This document shows positions 13,072 through 24,295 of a stretch of DNA of 64,000 nt, one piece after another. The position numbers and the translations under genes are program-made. Source of the stretch: Daphnia carinata. Lineage: Eukaryota > Arthropoda > Branchiopoda > Diplostraca > Daphniidae. The notes below the pieces were generated by a model, which saw only the letters and a list, made by a program, of their open reading frames with translations, ran no database searches and was not told the origin of the DNA. The stretch lies in the NCBI RefSeq assembly GCF_022539665.2, contig NC_081337.1, positions 11,091,768-11,155,767 on the forward strand, written 5' to 3'. Within the stretch, counting starts at the first letter, position 1, and every line of letters starts with the position of its first letter.

Positions 13072-14873
13072 ATGGGACACGGTGCGGAAATGAACGGTTG
13101 CGGCAAGTGTCTCAAATATCTCATGTTCACCTTTAATTTGTTATCACTGGTGAGTTTCCAATTAAGAGCTATTTATCGTACTACTAATTTCGACGCCATG
13201 CATCCTAAAACCGTATCTAGTTTACCGGGTGAAATTATAAAAAACTAGGCCGATCGAGCTCCGTTCTATGTCATAATCTACGAAGAGTAGTGCACTTTCC
13301 CTTTTTCCTTGGCCATTCGGGGCCAGGGCTGACCTCTTTTCTTTTCGAGGACTGACTGAGACGGTGGATGTTGTAACTTTGGGTTTTCGTGGCTTTCCAT
13401 ATGCCTTTGGGCGCTAGGATGTCTAAAAGGCTTGGCAAGAAAAAATGAAAGGCAATTTAGAGCTTCATTTGTGTTTACACAAGATGTTTTTTAATCTATT
13501 ATTCGGGTGTGCGGATACACATTTTTTTTTTACAAATGGCGAAACTTTCGAATCATTCGCACCCCCTTCCCTCTGTTAACCGAGCCGTAGATTAAGCGCC
13601 CAGAATCCAGTAATACATGGCGGTGTAGGCAACCAACCTTTACGATGGTTTTTGTTTTTGTTTTTTTAGAAACCAAAATTTCTTTCTTTATTTTACTTTT
13701 TGTCACCCGACAGGTTGGCGGTATCGTGGTGATGGCAGTTGGTATTTGGACATGTGTAGACCACGCCTACATGGAACAATTGCTTGGCACTAATTTGTAT
13801 ATGAGTGCTGCCTACATTCTTATCGCGACTGGCGTTGTGGTCATCCTCATCTCTTTTTTGGGATGCCTCGGTGCCGTGAAAGAGATCAAATGCATGCTTC
13901 TCACCGTAAGTTCTTTCGGGTTACGCAATTCAGCCAAGATGGAGCAGTTGCTGTAGCGACACAGCCAGTGGACGACTTAACTATTGAAACTTGTTGTTTT
14001 ACACAGTATTTCATAGTAATGTTCGGCATCTTTGTGACTATGCTGGTTGGCGGTATTTTGGGCTATGCATTCCGCGCCAACGTTGCTGTTTCAATGAGGA
14101 CGCGAATGTACTCTTCCCTCGGCGAGTACGGCGTTACTAGAGTTGTAACTGATGCCTGGGATTTCACGCAATCCAAGGTTAGTATGAATGATTTTACTAT
14201 GTGAAAAAAAGTAAGAATAGAAAAGAACCACGTTAAATTTAGAGAAAACTGTTCAACATAATTTCGCTGCATTGCGCCAAATATTGACAATCATTGAAAA
14301 GCTGTGATGCTTTGGGCAATGGGCTACATCTGAAATTCTTGTTTTGTGCTTTAACAGCTGCGCTGTTGCGGAGTCGAAGGCTTCGATGGCTTCAGAATCT
14401 GGAGGACGGAAAACCGAAACTTTAACAGCAATTTGCAGGTACCTCTGTCTTGTTGCCAGAAAATATGGACCAGTGGCCAAATTGGAAACACCGGAATCAA
14501 TAGTGGATTTATAAATACCGGTCAAATGGACATGGCCGGTCAAGTAATTACAAGTTTTTCCTTTGTTATTTTATTTTTTACTCTTGCGCTGTATAATACA
14601 GCATTCATTTTATTTTTTTAATTTTTAGTCCTACATGCCGTGTCAAGGATCTCCAAATAGTAATACCGCTTACTTGACTGGTTGCTACGATAAAGGTCTT
14701 GAAGCCGTCAAAGATCAAGCAGCGATTCTCGGTGGAGTAGGAATAGGCATTGCCTTTGTTACGGTATATACGACTTAATTTTTATATTGAAATTGGACTA
14801 ACTCATTCTCCGTTTATAAATGCAGCTAATGGGAATGATATTTTCTATGGCACTTTTCAACATGATCAAATAG
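13072..14873 (+). CDS. Tetraspanin (CD151 / Drosophila Tsp74F-like), 6 coding exons, 269 aa
   Basis: Exons (13045)13072-13149, 13714-13905, 14007-14177, 14358-14543, 14629-14763 and 14826-14873 join in phase 0 at every junction. Four membrane segments are visible: near residues 18-40, 55-80, 85-110 and 240-265. The short loop before segment 2 has a typical tetraspanin GTNLY. The large extracellular loop carries CCG (150-152), SCC (179-181) and two later cysteines, the six-cysteine pattern of the CD151 type. Tetraspanins organise membrane microdomains with integrins and other partners. I chose ATG 13072 (MGHGAEMNGCGK) because relatives begin with MG-x-G-x-EM-x-GCG. The in-frame ATG at 13039 overlaps a strong splice acceptor (cag ending 13044) and is probably intronic; using it would add 11 residues. 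Nothing looks broken. Confidence 0.92.
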
Positions 14874-16518
14874 CGCTAGGTGCGCGATGGCCTCTTCACT
14901 TTCTTTTTCTCGATTTCCCTCCATCTTGAAGTAAAAAAAAAACGAACAACAAAAACAAAAAAGAAACAAAAAAAAAAGTGTGGTTGTTTTGCTTGTAATT
15001 TTAGATTATATTGTCAGTACGTGATTATTGTATGGTGTCGAATGTCAATGCTGCATCTGCATGAAATGGTGCATTTTTTTGGTACTCAAAGTTTATTTTA
15101 TTCCCCATCACTACGGATCCTATTTTCCTTCGTTGGGTAATCCGAGATTCACGAATTCAAAAAGATCTTCATGGTGACACGCATGTGGACTGACTTGTAT
15201 GTGAAGGGTACCTTTTGACTTTCGCAGGACTAGCCATATTGCAGTTTCACCCTAGAATCTGAAGTCAATCAATGTCAATTTTATGACTAGCAGGACTGCT
15301 CACATTTGGCTTGATACTCTGTCAACTTTTAGTCCTAGTCAGTTGGCAAGCACATTCAATATAATACACATTCTCGGCGTATTTTATTTAAAAATTCAAC
15401 GAATGACGTCTGTGTTAGAATTTCTGTTTGTTTTGATGGCGTGTGTAATCTGAAATTTTCTTTTTACAACATCCTTTTTATGAAGAAATAACAAGTAAGG
15501 TTTACTCCACAGGGAGTCAAGTATAACAAAAATAGTGATAGGCAACTGTGAACCAAACGAGTGGGTCTTTCGAAATTTTTAAAATTTTAAAAGTGACACT
15601 CGTCAATAACTATGCAAATCTAGAAAAACAGCAATTTTTGGTGAACGTAGAAGAGTGAAATACTAATAAAATGAGAATGCAAGGACTTTTGTCTGCAAAT
15701 GCAAAATTGTTTGCGGTAACAATTCGTCCCCTCGATTACTATGATCACAATCCGTTGTATGAGTTTATCCTATGCCATTCAAAAAAAGAGAAGCAAGAAA
15801 AATTTTGTCGCACCGATATCAATTATCTGTCGTACATCTAACCGTTAGTGAAATCAGTCATTATAATTATCGAGAAAATGAGTGATGAATAATGTACAAC
15901 GTGTTCCCTGCAATGCGATTTCTCTCGTGTTAACAACGATGGTCCTGTACCCAAACGAATTCAGGCGTCCTAAATCTTAGGAACTTTGCCAAATATTATT
16001 TGTTATAATTTGTCATATCTTTGCCTTAAAAATAAGGCAGCAACAGGCGGAAAATTTTTTATTTTGTCATTCCATTGCGCAACCGGCAGCGTACACATTC
16101 TACAACCGATTTCTTTTTTTCTCGTATGTTTCTTGAAATTAGCAATTTTTTCGTTTGGTTTCATAGAAAACCACTAGATGGCAGGACACCATTATTTAAT
16201 AAACTTGGCCGAAGGTTATGCAAACTGACGACAAAGCCTTGTGAAGGAACCCATACATTCCTCATCAACCACCACTTCTTTGCGAAGAACTTCATTAACC
16301 GTTTTCGCGATCTTTACGATCACCTTCCACCCTCATAAGAATGAAATCTATACGGCCGATAAACAAAGCAACGATAAAATCTATAAGGTGTTTTGCGCTT
16401 TCCATTTATTAGTTTGCACAATCAAGTGGAAACTGACAAACTTACACGAATACGTGGATAAAACCCAATTTTCCAGCATTTTTTTTTCGACCAGCAAATT
16501 TAATAACCACCGTAATTT
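14874..16518. other. Tetraspanin 3' UTR and intergenic region
   Basis: An A-rich run (about 14930-14985) follows the tetraspanin stop. The first AATAAA on the plus strand is near 15664. On the minus strand an AATAAA at 16410-16405 lies about 110 nt past the TTLL12 stop and is a plausible poly(A) signal for that gene. No gene is seen between. Confidence 0.45.
16171..16184 (+). promoter_or_regulatory. CTCF-like motif between tetraspanin and TTLL12
   Basis: CCACTAGATGGCAG is a full match to the animal CTCF core consensus. It lies between two host genes, beyond the likely TTLL12 poly(A) site. Binding is inferred from the motif only. Confidence 0.4.
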
Positions 16519-19355
16519 TTATTCCAACAATTGGACATGTCTCCCTTCCGTTTCATCAAGAAACAAGACAGAAAATACGTCATCAAAGAATTCCTTGTAA
16601 TAAACGCAAGCACGTTTACAATCCGGCGCCCAATTTACTTCCAATAACATCGGCTGTATGAATGGCCCTGGGTCATCGCCATCTACCAGAGAAGCAAGAA
16701 TATATGCTTACTAATATTAGCTTTCAGTCTAACGGTAATACCGCTTTCCATTGCAAAAATTAATATAGGAAAAAGAACTTTCTCCTTTCGTTGAGAAGAA
16801 TAAAAGCAACTTCAAAACGTACCTAATACGTTATCTGTCCACGCTAACATTAAGTCAACTGCATACATTGCGCGTGACTGTGGCGCAGAAGTCAGAGATG
16901 ACATGGTATCTGCCGTCTTTTCTGTGCTGGCTTTTAACAAAGCGGAAAGCATCGAAAATATCCGTTTTTCGATCTTGTGCCATTCTTGTCCAGGATTCTG
17001 CTCTTCAAAATATTTGACGAAGTCATGACAGAACATCTGTTTCCACAAAAATTTATAAATAATAAGTTAGACGACAGCAAATTATACTTCGTTTCTACCT
17101 GATGGAGATTGGAAGCCGAATAATTCATAACAGTAAAATGGCGTTCATATTCATCAAAATGATCGAGTTCAAACGGCCTATTCGCGAACCGAATCCAAAA
17201 ACGTCGATACACAAAAGCCTTCAGAGGGTCGACAGAACTAAGGAGAATTATGTAACGCAGGTCAAATTTTACTTTGGCGCTAATATCTTCTCTGTAAAAG
17301 AGAACTGGACGATCAATATATTTCTGGCATATCTTTGGTCCGCTAACAGCCAGACGTAGAATCATATCAAGATTATCCGTGATGTGTGTGTCCATGCTAC
17401 GGGCCAAATTCCATGGCTTGATAATCCATAAGTTAGGCATTCCTCTAAAGGAAGAGAAAAGAGAGAGAACGAAAGAAAGAAAGAGAGAAAAGCACGAAAA
17501 AAAAAAGGATATTATATAATTAACATTTCACATCAGAGGACTAATTAAATTTTCTGAAAGTGGTACTACCGTACAATTTCTTTTGCGCCATATAATAAGC
17601 CACTAGTTTTGGAAGCTCTGTTTTCAGGTTGAATGTCGTAGGTAGCCAACAAGGTTCATTTTTCAAGACTTCGTTAGATGCCATAGGACTTTTATTTGCT
17701 CTTCGGGCAATAATGCATAGCAGATCTTTTACCTTATGAGGAGAAAAAAAAGTACTTTGACAAAAGCAGAGTTATACAGCTAGATTTCAATACCGTTAGC
17801 AAATGTTCACAAGGAAACTGGTTGATCCGTTTGAATGGGATGTTTTCACTTAGCATTCTAAAAGTACCAAATATAGATGTTTTTATCACGAAAATGTTTT
17901 CTGATAAACTATTAGAATTACCTGAAGTCTTTAAAATGTGATGACAACCAAAGAATTTCTGCTTCATCGGGATTATCAACAAGCTGGAATCTAGGATGTT
18001 TTAAGTAATCCCGAATGAAAGCGTATTCGACATAAGTTCGAATGGGTTGATCTTTTGGGAGATCTGGTATCTCAACATCGGTAATTGGAAGTGTTTCAGA
18101 CATTCGACTAGCCTTGGCAAGAAAGGAAAAAAAAATCCTCAACGAAGTATAACGTAATTGATCTGATTTTACGCTAACCGAAAAGTAGTCCGATGACGGT
18201 TCGACTTGTTCAAGGCTTACGGAATCGAGGAATTTTTCAGAAAACTCCGACGACCAGGGAGCCAATAAAGCTGATCGCGTAATTTCGTCAGATCCCGAGC
18301 CTTCAACAAAATCCCGAGTAACTTCGTCGTTTACATTGAGATGCGTTATTGGGAACATAATGGAGTAAGTAGCTTGCTCAGTCATGTAAAAGAACGGGAC
18401 AACGCGAACGGTAGCGCAATCAGCATGTTGAATGCGAGATCTACAGGAATTGCGGATATAAAAAACATATGATTAAGACGACACACTTCGATTTATAACA
18501 AACTAGCATTAAACTACCATGCTCAATCTAGATAGCTTGAAGCACATAAAGAAGATTAGATTTAAAAAAAAATTAAATAAAAGTCTTATGAAAACAGAAT
18601 ACCCAAATTCATCCATGATGTACCAGATGGGAAGACGTTCTTCAGCTTCAAGATTTTGATTACCTGGTTCAATTATGCATGTTTACAAAATCATACTAAA
18701 AAGGGGGATTGTCTGAAACTACCTATGCTGTAGCTTTGACTGTACTTCCACATACCAGTCATGACTTCCTTTATGGCTGCTTCATTATCAATACCTTCAT
18801 GGTAAGTAACACCCATAAGGTTGCACATTCTAGCAAGAAGTCCTGGGATGTTGTACAACTGGGACTTTATTTGATCAGGGCGAAATGTCCAAGCATGGTC
18901 GATGAGATATATACTAAATAATTAACTTATGTCAATCTATTCTTGCTCAATACCAAACAAACAATCTTACTGTTCTGGATCTGCCATACTTACACCTCCT
19001 GGATGTGTAACCATAACTTTCCACCTGTTAAAGGTATTGTCCGTGAGGGTTACATCATCGTTAATTTCAGCTATACTGAAGCTATCTCCAGCATCAAAGG
19101 TCTTGTTTTAGAATAAATTGTTACTAAAACTAAATTACAGGAAATAAAATATTAAACGTAAACCATACACAATGCGTAAGTTTGCTGTGTAACGTCGCCC
19201 AATAAATTTCAGGAATTCCCGAAGCCTTTAACCTTCAAATATTCAATAGTTTAATTATTGAATAAATATAAAAATTCAGAAGTTTACTGTGCGTAATGAA
19301 GAGCTAAAAAGCTTTTAAGGCCATCTAAGCCGTCCAGAAGTTCTATAGATGACAT
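16519..19355 (-). CDS. TTLL12: Tubulin-tyrosine-ligase-like protein 12, 12 exons, 638 aa
   Basis: Minus-strand exons 19355-19288, 19232-19169, 19101-18971, 18913-18723, 18663-18603, 18440-18179, 18112-17922, 17857-17794, 17732-17570, 17442-17099, 17036-16823 and 16682-16519 give one 638-residue frame ending in TAA, with agreeing phases at all 11 junctions. Human TTLL12 is 644 aa. The N-terminal half matches the TTLL12-specific SET-like region ([39 protein letters not shown]). The C-terminal half is the TTL domain: [11 protein letters not shown], the KPWNLARS and KFDLRYI nucleotide-binding strands, [18 protein letters not shown], and the metal-ligand EVN near residue 599. Established view: TTLL12 binds tubulin and influences its tyrosination and histone H4K20 methylation, and is thought to lack normal ligase activity. 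Donor and acceptor for exon 10 use the second AG of TTTAGAG. The start at 19355 gives the family-like [16 protein letters not shown]-terminus. Confidence 0.93.
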
Positions 19356-20056
19356 TTTACATACAATACAACTAGTCAGAATGCTCAGAAAAGTGTTTCA
19401 GAACCAGCCAAGATAGTAATAGAATCGTGCCAGAGCCATCGGCTGCGAAAGATTGTTGCCACTTTTGAATTCACCTCTTTTTCGTAAAAGATTCGAAAAG
19501 CCTTAAAAAACTTAAAAACGTCATTTAAAGAATTTGCGTAAAAAATTGGTAAAAACTTAAAATATTGAGGGAAAATATTAAACGTCGCTACGAAAATTTG
19601 AAATTTTGAAATTAAAGCTCAAAGAATAATGAAAAAATATAAAATTTAACCAAGTCTCCTTGAAAATTGCAAATTTGTTATAATAAATAAAGTTCCATTG
19701 ATCCTGAATGAATTAAAAAACAAAACACTTTTCCCATAAATTATCACAGGAGACGGCTAACTACCAGAAGTTGCTGGTGCAACAGTTGGAAAAATTTATC
19801 AAAAATTGGAATGAAAACACTTCGACGGGTGTCACGCCAGTATCTAGCGGGAGCAATCCGGGTGTCGAATAGCCCGAGGCCTAGCCCTAAACATTGTTAA
19901 TATTAAAATAAGTGTTGGCGATTATCTAGTTCTGCTAGATACAAATTATCTACGCCCATATTTAGATAACGATACGATTATCGATAAAATATATAAGAAA
20001 CCCCATCTACTGGCCAAAAATAGCAATGTGCAAATGATTGTGGTTAGTTAGTCGGG
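19356..20056. other. TTLL12 upstream region
   Basis: AT-rich, no ORF of note. A TATCGATA palindrome at about 19979-19986 (minus-strand promoter side of TTLL12, roughly 620 bp upstream of its ATG) resembles the insect DRE/BEAF core. Whether it is a promoter element of TTLL12 or another copy of the motif seen in the neighbouring tRNA-like units is open. Confidence 0.35.
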
Positions 20057-20195
20057 TTTGTATCGATAATTATAAACAATAACCATTTGCCGGCAAGCAT
20101 CGTCTTTATTAACATATGTCATAGTGCTGTGGTTGAAGGAAAGCGCTTGGGGCGAAATAGTTGCGTGTTCAATACTAGGTACGGATGCATGTTTT
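20057..20195 (+). repeat. tRNA-like unit a (A box, B box, TATCGATA block)
   Basis: TTTGTATCGATA starts at 20057. An A-box-like TAGTGCTGTGG follows at 20122, a B-box-like GTTCAATAC at 20167, then a T run near 20190. The A-to-B spacing of 45 bp is that of an intronless tRNA. It is one of four units with the same geometry (others start at 20281, 32596 and 32953). No full cloverleaf can be folded, so I call it a tRNA-like Pol III unit or SINE, not a tRNA gene. Confidence 0.5.
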
Positions 20196-20280
20196 TTCTC
20201 GACTTTTGTGTGACGGAAAAAATGTGTGTTACACTTCGAAATGCAAGAAGACAACTTAAATTTTAGATTTCCATTGTCGA

Positions 20281-20373
20281 TTTGTATCGATACTATTCAA
20301 CAGCAATGTATTTGGATTTTTATTTAAACTTTAACAAGGGCGCTGGCGCAGAGCTCTAATGCGATGTTCATAA
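20281..20373 (+). repeat. tRNA-like unit b, left part (split by G1)
   Basis: TTTGTATCGATA at 20281 and an A box (TGGCGCAGAGC) at 20344. The B box (GGGTTCAAGCCC) sits on the other side of the G1 element at 32143-32154. Leaving out G1 and one copy of the ATAA target duplication gives an A-to-B distance of 44 bp, the same as in the intact units. Confidence 0.6.
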
Positions 20374-21123
20374 TGTAACGAATCGTCTAGCAAAGCCCCT
20401 TCTTACTTCCTTTTTCAAATAGACTAGAATTTTCTACCTGTAGCCCTTTTTACTTAAAGCCTTCATTTACTAACCTAGTTTAAAAACTCCCTTAAAAATA
20501 TAATAAATAATGAAGACATGTCCCGGCACGTCGGCTAAAAATAGATTTATTTCGGTTGGTCTGAGATTGCCCGACATGGCCTAAAACCGTCCAGCCGATT
20601 TTTAACTGTCGTCCAAATTCATTCGATTCCGCCCGAATTTGTCCGCCTATAGCCTACCTCTCCATTGCGCCCAAAATCGCCCGATACCGCCCGATATTGC
20701 CGCCTATCCTTTAACACTGTGCCGCATGGTCTCACAGTCGATGGCTAACATATAAAAAGCCATCAGCAACTCGCAGTAGTTAGTCGTCAGTTGAGAGAGT
20801 TATCTTGTGTGCACCTCTGCATCCTTCCGAGCCGCTACCTCGTCCTCACAAGCTGAAGCGTAAGTCCCCTTCTTAGTAAATTTCGCTACTTGTCTTAGTA
20901 GTCCCTTAGTAGTGTACGCCCAAGTAATTGTTACGTAATTGTAGGCCTTCGCCTCTTACCTGTTCATTCGATTGATTACTTGTGGTATTTTAATACACGT
21001 TTATTCTATCAAACACGTATTGTCTTGTGCTTACCTATACGCGACATTGTGAATAACAGCGTCGCGTTTAGTTTTCTTTCTCCGTATTGGAGGCAACATG
21101 ACAACGTCGTGTCCTCCTCTACA
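20374..21123 (+). repeat. G1 5' LTR (750 bp)
   Basis: Begins TGTAAC and ends CTACA. Contains TATAAAAAG at 20751-20759 and an insect-type initiator TCAGTT at 20787-20792, a plausible core promoter. GC-skewed repeats of CCCGAxxxxGCCCG lie in U3 (about 20565-20710). Confidence 0.9.
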
Positions 21124-21125
21124 TC

Positions 21126-21137
21126 TGGTGGCAGTGG
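21126..21137 (+). other. G1 primer-binding site, tRNA-Leu-like
   Basis: TGGTGGCAGTGG starts 2 bp after the 5' LTR. It is complementary to a tRNA 3' end of the form ...CTGCCACCA, as in some animal leucine tRNAs. G2 has the same TGGTGGCAG after its LTR, so both elements probably use the same primer. Confidence 0.55.
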
Positions 21138-21155
21138 TTTTTGAACTCACTTACA

Positions 21156-22112
21156 ATGTCATTGTATACAGGTGCTAAGCTTCAGACAAAACGTACCTTT
21201 TTCCAAAAAGCTAGCAAATCTGATAACATCTCCACAAACGTTTTTGACAATCCAAATTCCGCAACTGAATTAACTCAGTCTGAGACTTATATGACCTTCA
21301 ACCCCTTACCCTTTCGAAAGAGATCTACCCGTTCTACACTCAATTACGTACCCCTGAGTCAAGTAGATAACCCCGAAACTATTATGCGATCCAAGCGGAT
21401 ACGTGTCCAAGAAACCGATAGAACAAACCTATCCCTTGTAGATAAAATTGCTAATTTCTTTTCACCAAAGAAATCGACAAACCAGTCTAATTTAACAATA
21501 AGCTGCAAAATTCCACACGTAGAGTATACTAAGATAGAGACCATAGCTACCGAACTAAGCCCTTTTGTTCCGGCAACACAGACCGCCCTTATTCCTGAAT
21601 CACTTAGCATAAGCGAAACCCCCCAAATCCGTCTAGTAATTGGCGAAGAAGACCAAACACAACTTAACATCTCGACCGAACCGGTCAATAAGATCAGCAT
21701 AGAACATAACGAAACCATCATACCCCACCACGATTTAGTCGACAATCACACCACAAAAAAAAAAACGGACGGAACTATTAGTGAAAACCTAACAAAAAAC
21801 AAAATACCTGAAACTCCACACTCTTCTCCTACCACTCCCGATTCCTTCTTCGAGTTGGTCGATCGCCTCTCAGGTCACCGCCACATTGCACCACCAAATA
21901 CCAACACACCACCGGCAAATATTCCATCACGCACGTTCAACTCCACTGTAGAAGTCATTAACAATACTATACCTTTTGTACCTTACGTCGGTATCGACGG
22001 CATCCTTGCAGCGCTAAGCCAACACAGCAACGCTATTGGCCTAGAGAAAGAGAGCACCGACATCATCGAATTTCCTCTCCAAAGCCGAACCAACGCATGG
22101 AAAAGTGGATAA
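21156..22112 (+). pseudogene. G1 gag, N-terminal part
   Basis: Open from ATG 21156 for 318 codons to TAA 22112. It is rich in S, T, N and P, with no recognisable domain, like the N-terminal half of the intact G2 gag. It lies directly after the leader. The frame is left by a shift near 22097-22112 into the next gag segment. I read it as the first part of a single gag broken by frameshifts, although a natural separate ORF cannot be excluded. Confidence 0.6.
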
Positions 22113-22944
22113 TCACCACAAGCATCATGACATTACACAATCAATACGCCCATATACTTCGGCAGGAATTACAACGTATACGGCCGGCATACCCGCAAGC
22201 CAGTGTAATAATCGCCTATATAATAATGACACTAGAGAAAGAACCGTCCGAACAAGAAATCCACTCTCTTCGACAGGCCATTCAGCGTGCATACCTGGAG
22301 ATTTGCAACCAACACTCCCATTTCCCACTTCCACCTCACTTTTCCGACCTATTGCGCAAATTAACCAAACTCGTAGGAAGGACGAAATTTGCGGAAGCCC
22401 AAAAAGCCACGCAACAGCAAGCGAACGATCTGATAGCCCTTTTGTGTGGATTTGTGATCGCTGCCTTAATCGAGGTCAAATCAATCATCGAATTCATCAA
22501 AGTAACGGGTCAATTCGTGCAAACAGCGCAGACATACACAAAAGTGCTCCGGAAGCAAGCCAACCCCAAGCACGCGACACGCAAGGGAACTCACTCTCTT
22601 ATACAGCCACTCGAAACCCTTGCAACGACCCTGAACACAAAGCATCAGATAGCAATCACGCTATTCTGTACCAGAATCAGACAATTGATCAAACCCATGT
22701 TAAACCTCAGCCACGTTACAGTTCTCCCGCCGTCAGTGAGGGCCAAAGTTCAATTTCTCGGAATCCAAATACAAACCGTCCAGCTTATTACCCTCCACAG
22801 GAAATACAAAACCCTTACACTATCGGGATTGATACTAACAGAGCTCAGCCTCTAACAAAAAACGACACACACACATCGTACCCAAAGGGAGCGGACTATC
22901 AGACAATCCGAAGGAAAAACAAACGCCTGGGGATACCACGGTGA
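22097..22944 (+). pseudogene. G1 gag, middle part (two overlapping open frames)
   Basis: Two frames are open over the same DNA: 22097-22855 and 22105-22944. The first half of the 22097 frame looks like a folded helical protein. The second half of the 22105 frame has the proline/serine/asparagine-rich look of a gag linker. The simplest reading is one gag that changes frame about the middle. Overlapping coding is possible but less likely. Confidence 0.5.
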
Positions 22945-24281
22945 CCACTCACCCACCAAGAAGATCACAGACCAAGAGCAGTTATTCACGGAAAAAAAGG
23001 GCCCACAATCACATTACCCAGAACAATCAAGAAATGGCATCGCCATCAAATGCTTACCGTAAAACCAAACAACGAAAAGGCAGGGAAGCTATCACCAAGC
23101 TGAATCAACTCCAAAATTTTTCGGAAAGTCCCACCGTTCGCTTCGATCGTTGGATCAAACCTTTCGACAACGTCGTAGATATGTCCAACTGGGACAAATC
23201 CGAAATAATTAGCATGCTGTCAACTAAAATGTCAGGCGAAACTTACGACTTATTACAGAATATCTTGGAATCCAGCGATACTTACGAGTACGAAGACATA
23301 AAAAAACTCTTCCAAGAAAATTACCACGGTTCCGAAGACATCGACTTTTACCAAAGTCAGTTCGACGAAATTCAACTGAAACCAAAAGAAAATATTTTAA
23401 ATTACGCCTATAGATTAAAAACTCTCTATAAACGAGCTTATCCCTTTTATTATCAAGAAACGCCAGAAGAACAAACAACTCAATTAAGACTACTTCGGCA
23501 AAAATTTCTGCAAGGACTCGAACCTGAACTGCAAAACATCGTAAGACACAAAATGGTGTCTAGCTTCAAAGAATTGGTGTCCATCACAGAGAAATACGCC
23601 AAGCGCGTCCAGTCGGACACAATAGAAAAGGACAAACGAATATTTGTCAATGCAGTGACTAATACACAAAACGATACAGCGATATTACAAGCAATCGAAA
23701 AGCAAAGTGACCACATTAACTCAATCGCCTCCACCCTGAAGATAGCCACCACGGAGCCCACTCGACAAGAAACAAACACATGTCCTGATGTAAACAACAA
23801 AATCGATCGCCTAACGGATGTCATTACAAATCTCGGCAACCTAATGCGAACAAACTTCCGCCAACAGAATGAAATCCGCCAACCAATAAGAAGCAACTCC
23901 AATTGTTCCCCAAACCAATCAAAGCAAGTCAATTTCTCAAACCCCATCCCGCGCAACACTTTCACTCGCGAAGGCCAAACAAGTGGATTCCGTCAGCCAT
24001 TCACAAACGCCTTCGGCCAAGGCGACGAAAATATCTTAGGTCAGCAACCTCCCCAACAAAACAGGTCAATGCAAAACGCCGTAGGGTGCTCCAACTGTGG
24101 TCTCACTAACCATAGCATCGAATCTTGCTTTCGATATTTAAAACGACAGACAGCACCAGGCACGCCACCTACCTGTTACGTTTGCCAACAGTTGGGCCAT
24201 ATAGCAAAGTTTTGTCCCAATAAAAGAAACTTAATAAGGCCCAACGAAACTAACGACTCTATGAACCAGGGAAACGAATAA
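22941..24281 (+). pseudogene. G1 gag, capsid and nucleocapsid
   Basis: 446 codons with no ATG at the left edge, as expected of a continued frame (first internal ATG 23034). Residues about 60-230 match a Gypsy capsid (FDRWIKPF, LLRQKFLQGL, KRVQSD). The end carries two zinc knuckles: CSNCGLTNHSIESC and CYVCQQLGHIAKFC. Packages element RNA in intact relatives. Confidence 0.8.
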
Positions 24282-24295
24282 AGGCCGGCCATAAA

